Below are positions 7,921 through 16,704 of a stretch of DNA of 20,562 nucleotides, piece by piece. The notes under the pieces are model-generated. The model worked only from the letters and a program-made list of their open reading frames with translations, was not told the DNA's origin and did no database searches. Positions within the stretch are counted from its first letter, which is position 1; each line of letters begins with the position of its first letter. The position numbers and the translations under genes are program-made. Source of the DNA: Limnoraphis robusta CS-951. Its GTDB lineage: Bacteria > Cyanobacteriota > Cyanobacteriia > Cyanobacteriales > Microcoleaceae. The stretch spans positions 1 to 20,562 of the forward strand of contig NZ_LATL02000317.1 of the NCBI RefSeq assembly GCF_000972705.2. Direction: 5' to 3'.

Positions 7921-10900
7921 TGTTTTCTAATTCAGGCTCTACTCAAACCTCTTACTGTACTATTTCTACCCAACTTTTGCAAGACCCGGAACCGTTTCAA
8001 AAATCTCAAGAAACTTGTTTTTCTCTTGCTTTGCAGACATCAAAAACAAATATTCTTGTTATTCTTGATGCCCAAGTCGAAGACTGCGAAAAGCTACAGA
8101 AAGGGGTTGTACCGCAAGCAAAGGTCATTCTTCTCGATAGAACCGAAGACGGAATAGAACAAATTACCCAAGCGCTGCGAAAATATACCGATCTTTCAGA
8201 AATTCATATCATTTCACATGGTAGTCCCGGATGCTTGCAACTGGGTAATACTCAACTCAGCCTCGATACCCTAAAACGTTACGCTAGTCAACTGCAAACT
8301 TGGTCAGTTCCCTCTTTAATTCTCTACGGTTGTCACGTCGCCGCAGGAGATGCAGGCGTTGAATTTATTGAAAAACTCCATCAAATTACTGGGGCGAAAA
8401 TTGCCGCTTCCGCCAACAAAACAGGTCATTCTGCATTAGGAGGAGACTGGAACCTAGAAGTAAAAACCGATGAATTTAAGGTATCATTAGCGCTAACTTC
8501 AGAAGCGATCGCTCATTATTCTTCTGTTTTAGCTACTCCTATTAATAGCCTTGGGATAACAGAAGAAAATATACCCGGTACCCCTGCTGCTGATCAAACC
8601 TATGTTGCACCTGATATTACAGGAACCCAGATCACATACAACTTTCAACAGGGAGCGCCAAACCTTCGCATCGTTAATGGTTTTGTCGCTGAAAACGCAG
8701 AATTTCTAGCAGGAAGCATCCTCAACGACTTTGAGTTGAGACGAGTGGATAATGACAATATCCAAGGAAACCGCCAACTCCTGTGGTTTGAGCGAGACAG
8801 CCAAACCGCAGCAGAACTCAACTTGCGACCCCCTTTACCCACCAATATTCCTTCTGGTGAGGAACTCATGGAAGTTGCCTTATTTGATGACGTCATCAAT
8901 AGAGGCACAGACAATATTTTTGCCAATACAACAACGCAAAGCGACCAAAACATCAATAATATTGAACGGGTTGACTATATCGCAACCAACGGTTTGACTA
9001 CATCTAATACACCATCAGACTTAGATTCAGTCGGTTTTCTGATCTTAGAACGTGCAGGAAACGACCCGTTTAAAATTGCACCCATTCTTGCTCTAGATAA
9101 CGGTGTACCGAGTGAGTATGGGGAGTTAGTTCTCATTGCAGAAGATGAATGGGGTGAAGATCAAAGCTTTACATTGGAGACATCAGTTTTACGTTCTGAT
9201 AACTCAGACGAACCACTCCAACGAAGCGCGGACGTTAACCCTCAATCCGTTGGTGGTGTTTATGTCAGCTATACAGATTTACGTGTCGTACCTGGTAATA
9301 CTTTCTTTGGATATTCGTTGTTTGCCAATGATGTCAATGGAACTCGCGATCAGTTAGTTGATTTCACAAACGAAGCTGTTTTCCCAAGAAATACGAATGA
9401 AGCAGATGGGGGCTTAGACCTAATCGCAGGTGGAGTTGTCTATAGTAAAGTCCTAGTCTCAATTAGTGATGCGACTCCGGTTAATGAAGGTGAACCTGCC
9501 ACGTTTACCGTAAGTTTGCAGGGAGAGACTACGACACCTGTCACCGTAGAGTATACCACCCGCGACGGAACAGCAACAGCAGATGAGGACTATACACCAC
9601 CAATCACAAGAACAAGAACAATTCTTGCCGGAGAGACCTCAGTCACGATCACCGTTGAGACACTCACGGACCAGATAGAAGAACCCGATGAAACCTTTAG
9701 TGTCATCCTCACCAGCACCAATCAAGGTTTTATTGGGGATACAGAAGGAATTGGCACGATTATTGATGTTCCCCCGACCACAACGATTGGCGGTAGCATC
9801 TTTACCGATACCAACGGCAATAATACCCCTGACACCGATGAACCGAGATTACCCAATATTACGGTTAACTTAGTTGATGGGAATGGGAATACAGTTGCTA
9901 ACGTTGTCACCGATGATAATGGGAACTATGAATTTACCAATGTACCTCCAGGAACTTACAACGTTGTAGTTGATATCACTGACCCAGATATTCCTGAAGG
10001 CGCGACACTGGCAACACCCAGTATTTCTGTAGAGGTTTCGGGTAATCAACCTCAACCAGATATTAACTTTGGGTTCACTCCAGCCAATGTACCTCCCGTC
10101 GCAAATAATCCTACTGCTACCACTCGGTTTGGTGTTCCGACAGATCCAATTCCCTTACAGATTACCGATCTAAATGAGAACGAAGATCTGACAACGATTG
10201 ACCTTGATCCTGATACTGACGAAATACAAACAAGGCGACAGGTAGAAGAACAAGGACAAATACAAGGGACATTTGAGCTACAACCTCTAGTTGACAACCA
10301 ACCTCCCACTGTTATCTTTACACCCGCCCCAGGGTTTCCCGGACAAGCAGACCCGATAACCATCAACTACACTGTTGCAGATAACTTGGGTGCGATTTCA
10401 GATCCAGGGACAATTGCAGTCACCGTTACCCCTAACCAACCCCCGACGGTCTTTGATGTTGAACCCGATGATCGCATTCCAAACAATAGTAACCCCATTC
10501 CCTTACCTTTAACCGAAGGAACAGATTTCCTCGATGAGGATGGTGAGATTGTTAGCATCACATTCACCTTACCTCCAACCGAACAGGGTGTTCTCCTACT
10601 CAATGGAGAGGAAGTTACAGACCCCGCCCAACTGGAAAATTTACCCATCGATCAACTAGGGAATGTCACCTTCCAGCCTAACCCTGAGTTTACAGACGAA
10701 GGCGAAAATGTCAATGTCAGGTTTACTTACACAGTTACAGATAACGACGGGGCGAGTTCAACCGCAAATATTACCATTCCCATTAACCAAGCCCCCATTG
10801 CTGAAGACGCAGAAGCCAGTACCCGCATTGGTATTGAAGTCACAGTTGATCTAGAAGTTAGCGATCCTGATCCTGATGGAGAAGTGGATCTCAACACCAT

Positions 10901-13079
10901 TGACCTCATCCCAGGGACTCCCAAAATCGACCCAACATTTACGGTTCGAGGACAAGGAACATTTACAGTTGTTGAAAATCAACCCAGCGTTCTGTTTACC
11001 CCGGTTCCCGAATTTACTGACGAATTTACGGGCGGAATCGTTACCATACCCTACACCATTCAAGATGATTTAGGAGCGATTTCTAATCTTGCCAATATTA
11101 GCGTCCGAGTCAATCAACCTCCCGTCGCTGACAATGTTACAACTGATTCCACCCTCAATGTGAGTCCGGTGGCTATACCTTTATCTACGGCGAATTTCCG
11201 TGATCCCGATCCCGATGGCACTGTAGAAACCATCAGCTTTACATTACCCACTCCTGCACAGGGTCTTTTGTTGTTGGATGGTGTAGCGGTTACTGACGCC
11301 ACTCAGGTACAAGATTTAACACTCGATCAACTCGATAACCTGACATTTCAGCCTAATCTTGCATTTGCGGGTAATGCCTCCTTTAGTTATACGGTGACAG
11401 ACAATGATGGGGATATCTCGAATGTTGCGAATATAACGATTCCCATTGTTCCCTTATCTGTCCCCAGTTTTCCAGATCCTGTGAATTTGCCCCCACAAGC
11501 AGAGGATAAAACGGAAACCATTACCAATGATGGCACCGCTTCTAATCTTCCCCAACTGATTGCCACAGACCCCGATGGTACAGTTGAGTTCTTGACAATC
11601 GTTGAATTACCCCCCAATGGCATCCTATTCCTCAATGGCGAAGAAATCACCAGTTTGGATCAAGTTTCACGTCTAACTGCTGAACAAGCCGGACAACTAA
11701 GCTTTCAACCTGACCCCAACTTTATCGGTGAAGCCAGTTTCACCTTCACCGCAACCGATAACGACGGCGCTGTTTCTAACATAGCGACAGTACGGCTAAA
11801 CGTGGAGGAAGATGCTGTCTTTCCTCCCAATCAACCCGTTGATGATGGCGGTTGTGACTGTCCTCCGTTACCCGAATTTGCTGGGATTGATCTCCCAAAT
11901 CGTCCTTCCGTTATTCCCAACCCCTCAAATGTAGAACAACCCATTATCGGTTCTGCGACGGAAGACACCCTCCGAGGAACTTTAACAGATGATGAAATTC
12001 TCGCCTCTCTAGAAACGACTGTTGTTGTGGGCTTTGAGGGAAATGATACCGTTTTTGGCACCACAGGCGATTTACTCATCTTCGGTGACGAAGGAAGTGA
12101 CTCTCTGTTTGGAGATTTCGGAAACGATACCATTATTGGGACGAATGGTGCAGGTAGCGGGATTTCTGTCGGAGATGTGCTTGAACAAGATATCATCTAC
12201 GGCAACGAAGGAAATGATATTCTTCAGGGTGGCCCCGGAAATGACACGATTTTCAGTGGGGAACAAGATGATTTTACCTTTGGCGGTCAAGATAATGACA
12301 TCATCTTAGGGGATTTGGGCAATGATACCCTCTACGGCGATCAAGGCGATGACTCGATGTTGGGCGATACCGTTGATGAAGACGAGATCGAACCCGAACG
12401 GGGTTTAAATGGCGTTCTTGACTTGATGTGGGGCGGTGCAGGCGATGATTCCATGAATGGCGGTCGCGGTAATGATACCCTCAGTGGTGGGGATGGAAAT
12501 GATGACGTTCGGGGTGGGAAAGAAGACGATCTCGTTTATGGGGAAGCGGGAGATGACTTACTCTACGGGGACTTAGGCAATGACCATCTCTGCGGTGATG
12601 AAGGCAACGATACCATCTATGGCGATATCAATGATAATGTCAACTTTGCTGATACCCCTGGACAAGATACCCTCTGTGGCGGTATTGGAAATGACCTGAT
12701 GTTTGGAAATCAAGACAATGATCGCCTCTGTGGGGGAGAAGATAGCGATACTCTCTATGGGGGGTTAGGCGAAGATACTCTCTATGGAGAATTAGGCGAT
12801 GATTGGCTGTTTGGCGATGAAGGAAATGACCTATTATTTGGGGGGAGTGGAAGCGATCGCTTTTTGATCTTCTCCAATGAAGGTATCGATACCATCGGTG
12901 ATTTCCAACTGGGGACTGACTTCATTGCTTTAGGAGGAGGCTTAACTTTTGACCAGTTAACTTTCACTCAAGAGGGAACCTCGACAATTCTCAGTCTTGA
13001 TGGTCAACAGTTGGCAATTCTCAATAATATACAGGTGAGCGCTTTAACGGAAAGTAGCTTTACCGCTCTGGTTAACTAA
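7917..13079 (+). CDS. Giant DUF4347 RTX protein with Calx-beta, SdrD-like and cadherin-like domains
   Basis: 1720 aa with no N-terminal signal peptide. Layout: DUF4347 (about 45-205) with SEIHIISHGSPG (His101) and LILYGCHVAAGDAG (Cys139), 38 residues apart as in the paralogue; an unrecognised conserved region (about 210-500) with LFDDVINRGTDNIFAN; Calx-beta (about 511-614); an SdrD/Cna-B-like domain (about 621-721; IFTDTNGN, FGF); four to five cadherin/Ig-like repeats (about 725-1310; VTDNDG, FTATDNDG); RTX nonapeptides (about 1371-1643; GNDTLYGDQGDD, GGRGNDTLSGGDGND); and a C-terminal domain (SDRFLIF, GLTFDQLTF) typical of type I-secreted cyanobacterial RTX proteins. Probable role, inferred: calcium-stabilised extracellular adhesin or sheath/S-layer component. 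Start is 7917, or ATG 7920, which aligns better with the paralogue. The long 5' leader suggests post-transcriptional control. Confidence 0.93.
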   Translation: MMFSNSGSTQTSYCTISTQLLQDPEPFQKSQETCFSLALQTSKTNILVILDAQVEDCEKLQKGVVPQAKVILLDRTEDGIEQITQALRKYTDLSEIHIISHGSPGCLQLGNTQLSLDTLKRYASQLQTWSVPSLILYGCHVAAGDAGVEFIEKLHQITGAKIAASANKTGHSALGGDWNLEVKTDEFKVSLALTSEAIAHYSSVLATPINSLGITEENIPGTPAADQTYVAPDITGTQITYNFQQGAPNLRIVNGFVAENAEFLAGSILNDFELRRVDNDNIQGNRQLLWFERDSQTAAELNLRPPLPTNIPSGEELMEVALFDDVINRGTDNIFANTTTQSDQNINNIERVDYIATNGLTTSNTPSDLDSVGFLILERAGNDPFKIAPILALDNGVPSEYGELVLIAEDEWGEDQSFTLETSVLRSDNSDEPLQRSADVNPQSVGGVYVSYTDLRVVPGNTFFGYSLFANDVNGTRDQLVDFTNEAVFPRNTNEADGGLDLIAGGVVYSKVLVSISDATPVNEGEPATFTVSLQGETTTPVTVEYTTRDGTATADEDYTPPITRTRTILAGETSVTITVETLTDQIEEPDETFSVILTSTNQGFIGDTEGIGTIIDVPPTTTIGGSIFTDTNGNNTPDTDEPRLPNITVNLVDGNGNTVANVVTDDNGNYEFTNVPPGTYNVVVDITDPDIPEGATLATPSISVEVSGNQPQPDINFGFTPANVPPVANNPTATTRFGVPTDPIPLQITDLNENEDLTTIDLDPDTDEIQTRRQVEEQGQIQGTFELQPLVDNQPPTVIFTPAPGFPGQADPITINYTVADNLGAISDPGTIAVTVTPNQPPTVFDVEPDDRIPNNSNPIPLPLTEGTDFLDEDGEIVSITFTLPPTEQGVLLLNGEEVTDPAQLENLPIDQLGNVTFQPNPEFTDEGENVNVRFTYTVTDNDGASSTANITIPINQAPIAEDAEASTRIGIEVTVDLEVSDPDPDGEVDLNTIDLIPGTPKIDPTFTVRGQGTFTVVENQPSVLFTPVPEFTDEFTGGIVTIPYTIQDDLGAISNLANISVRVNQPPVADNVTTDSTLNVSPVAIPLSTANFRDPDPDGTVETISFTLPTPAQGLLLLDGVAVTDATQVQDLTLDQLDNLTFQPNLAFAGNASFSYTVTDNDGDISNVANITIPIVPLSVPSFPDPVNLPPQAEDKTETITNDGTASNLPQLIATDPDGTVEFLTIVELPPNGILFLNGEEITSLDQVSRLTAEQAGQLSFQPDPNFIGEASFTFTATDNDGAVSNIATVRLNVEEDAVFPPNQPVDDGGCDCPPLPEFAGIDLPNRPSVIPNPSNVEQPIIGSATEDTLRGTLTDDEILASLETTVVVGFEGNDTVFGTTGDLLIFGDEGSDSLFGDFGNDTIIGTNGAGSGISVGDVLEQDIIYGNEGNDILQGGPGNDTIFSGEQDDFTFGGQDNDIILGDLGNDTLYGDQGDDSMLGDTVDEDEIEPERGLNGVLDLMWGGAGDDSMNGGRGNDTLSGGDGNDDVRGGKEDDLVYGEAGDDLLYGDLGNDHLCGDEGNDTIYGDINDNVNFADTPGQDTLCGGIGNDLMFGNQDNDRLCGGEDSDTLYGGLGEDTLYGELGDDWLFGDEGNDLLFGGSGSDRFLIFSNEGIDTIGDFQLGTDFIALGGGLTFDQLTFTQEGTSTILSLDGQQLAILNNIQVSALTESSFTALVN

Positions 13080-13093
13080 GCTGTTATCCTGAC

Positions 13094-13146
13094 AACAGCG
13101 ATCGCGATTAGCGGTTGTACTGATCAACGATAGCGCGATCGCTGTT
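13094..13146 (+). terminator. Long hairpin after the giant RTX gene, HIP1 sites in both arms
   Basis: Perfect 13-bp inverted repeat AACAGCGATCGCG (13094-13106) / CGCGATCGCTGTT (13134-13146), 27-base loop, 15 bases after the stop codon. There is no T-run, so it may act as an mRNA 3' stabiliser rather than a classic intrinsic terminator. A third arm, GCTGTT (13080-13085), can compete for AACAGC, giving two alternative folds. Confidence 0.55.
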
Positions 13147-13178
13147 AACTGGTGTTCAATCTTAACGAGGTATCTGAT

Positions 13179-13364
13179 GTGACTCGATCTCCCTACACCC
13201 AGAAACAGATTTTTTCCTACCTGTTTGCGGTGATCACGACCATCACCCTATTAGTATGGATTCTTAGAGGTTTACAAGTCCTGGCTTTTTTACCGGGGGT
13301 GATTATCTGGATACTGTTAGTCCTGTCTATTGCGACTGGTGTTTTCCGCCAGGTTAGCCGATAG
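13179..13364 (+). CDS. Small two-segment membrane protein, hypothetical
   Basis: 61 aa from GTG at 13179, chosen because GAGG sits 8 bases upstream; a GTG at 13152 would add nine residues but has no ribosome-binding site and overlaps nothing useful. Two hydrophobic stretches, about 12-31 (FSYLFAVITTITLLVWILRG) and 33-52, predict two membrane spans with a short polar N-terminus and a basic C-terminus (FRQVSR). It resembles short cyanobacterial inner or thylakoid membrane proteins of unknown function. It stands alone after the hairpin that closes the giant RTX gene. No function is proposed. Confidence 0.65.
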   Translation: MTRSPYTQKQIFSYLFAVITTITLLVWILRGLQVLAFLPGVIIWILLVLSIATGVFRQVSR

Positions 13365-14125
13365 CAGAAGATCTCGATTGATTGGTGATCGACTAGGATA
13401 TAGACGAAATTTGCCAGATTGCGCTAGTATATTGGTTAGCAATATTGAAATCAGTCCTCAGAGGTGAGGGATAATCCGGTAAAATTAAGAATAAATGCTT
13501 ATGGGTCAACCCCTATAGTGGGAGGAAAATTCCTAAATCCCGGTCTGAAAAGAGACTCATATTGGACTCTGAGCGATATATGATTAGGAGTTCATCCCTT
13601 CCAGAAACTCAATCAAGGTAGGTGCTTGACTCTTCAGCTCAAAAAAGCCTAATACCTGACTCGAATCTGTTCGAGTTGGGTTTAAACCTGGAAACAGATT
13701 GCAGAGTAGAGCAAGTAATCAGGCTCGGGCAGAGAACAATAGCAGGTATGTGCTGCTGAGGCTGTTCCAAAACTGACCTAACCGTGATCTAAAGTGACTC
13801 TATGATTGTTTCCATTTTTGACTGATAAGCCTGATAGCTGTAGTTTCCAGTATAATCAGCTTCTGTGACGCTCAATTTGAATCGTTTCTGTACTCGGTTA
13901 AGTCAGCAAAATTCCTCGAAAGACTGTAGTAGAGCAGTTTCAATCCCCTTTCGAGGGTAATCCGCTCAGTTTTCCAGATCGACCAAGGAATCAAAAAGCT
14001 TCTTTGAGAACAGGAACGTTTGAATTTAACTTAGCTATAACACTCAAATCTTGCCCCCTAAGCGTGAGTTTTGAGAACACTTTAGCAAATAATCAAATGT
14101 TGTTGTAGAAGAGTAAGGAGAAACA
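13365..14125. other. 760-bp gene-free stretch upstream of rpsU, with hairpins
   Basis: No credible reading frame. It contains the hairpin at 13655-13680 (separate entry). A second dyad, AGCAG/CTGCT flanked by GAACA/TGTTC, lies at about 13735-13770. A -10-like TATAAT at 13851-13856 could start an rpsU transcript with a long leader of about 270 bases. In Anabaena, rpsU follows an RNA-binding protein gene (rbp); none is present here. Confidence 0.5.
13655..13680 (+). other. Strong 11-bp hairpin in the rpsU upstream region
   Basis: CCTGACTCGAA (13655-13665) pairs with TTCGAGTTGGG (13670-13680) through a 4-base loop, 11 contiguous pairs including two G-U. TTTAAACC follows. It may be part of a small RNA or a weak terminator; G-U pairs favour the plus-strand RNA as the folded form. 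Confidence 0.5.
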
Positions 14126-14323
14126 ATGACCCAAGTTATCCTGGGTGAAAACGAACAACTCGAATCAGCATTGCGCCGCTTTAAGCGCGAAGTCTCAAAA
14201 GCGGGTATCTTAGCAGACGTGAGAAAGAAGCGTCACTTTGAAACCCCTCCCGAAAAACGTAAGCGCAAAGCAATTGCCAACCAACGTCAAAGACGCGCCA
14301 TGCGTAAAAAGAGGATGTTTTAA
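14126..14323 (+). CDS. rpsU: Small ribosomal subunit protein bS21
   Basis: 65 aa, the usual bS21 length. It begins [20 protein letters not shown] and ends in the very basic tail [20 protein letters not shown] typical of the family. A good ribosome-binding site (AAGGAGA) lies 5 bases before ATG. bS21 binds the 30S platform near the anti-Shine-Dalgarno and assists translation initiation. The gene is monocistronic here: a terminator follows, and upstream is a long gene-free region that may hold regulatory sequence. Confidence 0.97.
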   Translation: MTQVILGENEQLESALRRFKREVSKAGILADVRKKRHFETPPEKRKRKAIANQRQRRAMRKKRMF

Positions 14324-14366
14324 AGAAGAAGATCTCTTCAACGATTCCATCTCTAAGTTTTGATTG

Positions 14367-14396
14367 CCCCTTATTGTTCTGTGCAGAAATGAGGGG
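14367..14396 (+). terminator. Terminator of rpsU
   Basis: CCCCTTATT (14367-14375) pairs with AATGAGGGG (14388-14396), 9 bp with one G-U, 12-base loop, followed by TATTTC. It lies 44 bases after the rpsU stop. Confidence 0.65.
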
Positions 14397-14412
14397 TATT
14401 TCATGTCTGTTT

Positions 14413-14842
14413 AAAAAACCACCAAGACACTAAGACACCAAGGTAGTATTTCTTTGTGACTTCGTGGTTATTATAAACCCTCAAAAAACCACTAAGACAG
14501 TAAGACACCAAGGTAGTATTTCTTGGTGACTTGGTGGTTATTATAAACCCTCAAAAAACCACTATAGCAGTTTTCAGTTCTGTGAGGTACAGCACCGATT
14601 GGGTAGAAACCCGGTTTCTAGCAGAAACCGGGTTTCTGGTTTGTACCTCATACGAGCGCACACCGCTATAAGACACTAAGACACCAAGGTAGTATTTCTT
14701 TGTGACTTGGTGACTTTGTGGTTATTATAAACCCTCAAAAAAACACTAAGACACTAAGGTAGTATTTCTTTGTGACTTGGTGTCTTTGTGGTGATTTAAA
14801 CCCTCAAAAAAACACTAAAAGTTAGTAAATCTTCGTGAATTT
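14413..14842. repeat. Array of four ~70-bp palindromic repeats plus a partial fifth
   Basis: Units at 14413-14482, 14483-14552, 14553-14736 (split by a MITE) and 14737-14805, then a degenerate unit from 14806. Each unit begins AAAAAACCACTAAGACAC, contains GGTAGTATTTCTT and ends ATTATAAACCCTC. Within each unit the left part (ACCACTAAGACACCAAG) is complementary to the right part (CTTGGTGACTTGGTGGT), so each can form a hairpin. The array lies between convergent rpsU and radA. Confidence 0.92.
14565..14668 (+). mobile_element. MITE copy 2, 104 bp, TA target duplication
   Basis: Inserted in the third palindromic repeat. Removing the element and one TA restores CACTAAGACAC, as in the neighbouring unit. 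Ends TAGCAGT and ACCGCTA start imperfect inverted repeats of about 29 bp that share TGAGGTACA. The centre is AGAAACCCGGTTTCT / AGAAACCGGGTTTCT (14605-14619 / 14623-14637). A TA duplication and such ends suggest mobilisation by an IS630/Tc1-mariner-type transposase (inferred). No transposase is encoded. Confidence 0.85.
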
Positions 14843-16504
14843 TTAAAAGTCTGGAACCTCTGAATGGTTAACCTCAGAATGACTAATCATGGTGGCGGGT
14901 TGAGTGGGAATAGACGCAATAATCGCATCCAACACTTTACCCACTGAGATAATTTCCATTCCCAAATCAGCCGGATTTTGACCTTTAGGAATAATGGCTC
15001 GTTTAAAGCCTAATTTTGCGGCTTCCCGTAACCGTAATTCTAACTGAGAAACGGGCCGAACTTGACCGCCTAATCCCACTTCACCTAATAAAATTGTACG
15101 CGGATCAACGATGCGATCGCGAAAACTGGCAACAATGGCGATCGCAATTCCTAAATCGGCTGCGGGTTCATCGACTTTCAATCCTCCCACGGAAGCTACA
15201 TAAGCATCTAATTTTGATAAGGGAATTCCGACTCGTTTTTCTAAAACGGCTAAAATTTGTAATAATCGACTGCTATCAACTCCGGTAGTCGCCCGACGGG
15301 CTGAACCGTAACTGGCGGGACTCACTAAAGCTTGTATCTCTACAACAATTGGACGAGTTCCCTCCATCGAAACCACCGTTGAAGTTCCGGGGGCGAAATC
15401 TTCCCGATTTCCTAAGAACAATTCTGAGGGGTTGAGAACTTCCATTAAACCATCGGCTACCATTTCAAATACCCCGATTTCTTGAGTGGCGCCAAAGCGA
15501 TTTTTCATCGAACGTAATAGCCGATGAGAGGCGAATCGATCTCCTTCAAAATACAACACGGTATCCACTAAATGTTCTAAAACTCTCGGCCCTGCCAATG
15601 AGCCATCTTTGGTGACATGACCCACAACAAACAGGGTAATATTTTCGCGTTTAGCTACCTGCATTAAAGCCGAAGTACATTCACGCACCTGAGCTACCGA
15701 ACCGGGAGCGGATGTTAAACTGGCAAAGAAAATCGTTTGAATACTATCAATAATCGCTAACTTAGGTTTAAGAGATTCTAATTCTCTTAAAATCATTTCT
15801 AAATCGGTTTCAGGAAGGAGATATAATTCGGGTTCGCTTTCTTCTACTTTTTCTGGAGAGGGATTTCCGTTATTGCCATTTGTTGTTTCTGCTTTGGAAG
15901 TCTGAGCGGATTGTTTTTTGGAAAGCTGAGACTTTATTTCTTCTGTAAACGGATCATTTTCAGCTTGAGGGTTCGACGATGAAGATTCTGGCGGTTGAGA
16001 GTCGCCATTGTGAAAATCTACCTCTTCGGGTTTTGGCCCAACACCCAAACGCTGCGATCGCAATTTTACTTGTTGTCCTGATTCTTCGGCTGAAACATAC
16101 AATACCCGAGTTTTTTGAGATAAAGTATTCGCCACCTGTAACAATAAGGTAGACTTGCCAATTCCGGGTTCTCCACCAATTAAAACCAAAGAACCGGGTA
16201 CAATTCCGCCTCCCAAGACGCGATCAAGTTCTCCATAACCGGAAGACATCCTCGACTGGGTTTGATCAGCAATTTGAGATAACTTAAACGAAGATCTCGG
16301 TTGTCCTGACGATACCGAATCAACTTTAGCGGTAGTCCCTTCTTCTAAGCTACTCCAACTAAATCGTTGTAGGGAAGGGGGGGTTTTGGGTTCAACTTGT
16401 TCCTCTAAAGAGTTCCAAGCGTGACAGCTTGGACATCTACCAAAATATTGAGGAAACTCTGCCCCGCATTCGTGACAAACATATTGGATTCGCGGCTTTG
16501 GCAT
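14843..16504 (-). CDS. radA: DNA repair protein RadA (branch-migration helicase)
   Basis: 553 aa. N-terminal zinc finger CHEC...CPSC (Cys10, 13, 24, 27), Walker A GEPGIGKST (Lys117), Walker B IIDSIQT (Asp253), the RadA signature KNRFG (334-338) and a C-terminal Lon-like domain (about 375-535). RadA is a DnaB-like ATPase that drives branch migration during recombinational repair. Unlike most bacterial RadA (about 450-460 aa), it has an acidic, Ser/Asn/Gln-rich insert of about 70 residues (155-226) between the first ATPase strands and ELYLLPETDLE. A short extension also follows the Lon-like domain. The ATG at 16504 is followed at once by the zinc finger, which fixes the start, although no Shine-Dalgarno is obvious. 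Transcription runs toward the palindromic repeats. Confidence 0.96.
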   Translation of the reverse strand: MPKPRIQYVCHECGAEFPQYFGRCPSCHAWNSLEEQVEPKTPPSLQRFSWSSLEEGTTAKVDSVSSGQPRSSFKLSQIADQTQSRMSSGYGELDRVLGGGIVPGSLVLIGGEPGIGKSTLLLQVANTLSQKTRVLYVSAEESGQQVKLRSQRLGVGPKPEEVDFHNGDSQPPESSSSNPQAENDPFTEEIKSQLSKKQSAQTSKAETTNGNNGNPSPEKVEESEPELYLLPETDLEMILRELESLKPKLAIIDSIQTIFFASLTSAPGSVAQVRECTSALMQVAKRENITLFVVGHVTKDGSLAGPRVLEHLVDTVLYFEGDRFASHRLLRSMKNRFGATQEIGVFEMVADGLMEVLNPSELFLGNREDFAPGTSTVVSMEGTRPIVVEIQALVSPASYGSARRATTGVDSSRLLQILAVLEKRVGIPLSKLDAYVASVGGLKVDEPAADLGIAIAIVASFRDRIVDPRTILLGEVGLGGQVRPVSQLELRLREAAKLGFKRAIIPKGQNPADLGMEIISVGKVLDAIIASIPTQPATMISHSEVNHSEVPDF

Positions 16505-16704
16505 TGCTTAAAATAGATTGAACTAGACAGATTGAGCAATGAAGTCTAAAATGGATGCGATTTTGGGAAAAAGCAAAGGAGCAAATTGCTTCTGTGGGAT
16601 TTGAGGTTCCTGTTCACCGAGATCTGATCGGAAAAACTCAAGAATTGAACTGAGTTCAAGGAAAAAAATGTAAAATTATACTTCATTGTAATTTTACTAG
16701 AAAT
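16505..16704. other. Gene-free spacer between radA and the tnpB element
   Basis: No convincing gene. A 32-codon plus-strand frame (16555-16653) has protein-like composition but no ribosome-binding site and no recognised family. The radA promoter should lie here on the minus strand; I cannot place it. Confidence 0.5.

Noticed and set aside
8645..12967. Numerous minus-strand and alternate-frame ORFs inside the giant RTX gene
   Set aside because: They mirror the repetitive Asp/Gly-rich coding sequence and have no motifs or start signals of their own.
13935..13970. GTTTCAATCCCCTTTCGAGGG, resembling a CRISPR repeat half
   Set aside because: It occurs once only, with no second copy or spacer pattern nearby and no cas gene in the window.
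15016..15288. 90-codon plus-strand frame opposite radA
   Set aside because: Antisense shadow of the well-conserved Lon-like domain of RadA.
16555..16653. 32-codon frame with protein-like codons (starts MRFWEKAKEQIASVG)
   Set aside because: No ribosome-binding site and no known family; may be a remnant of a lost gene but cannot be supported.
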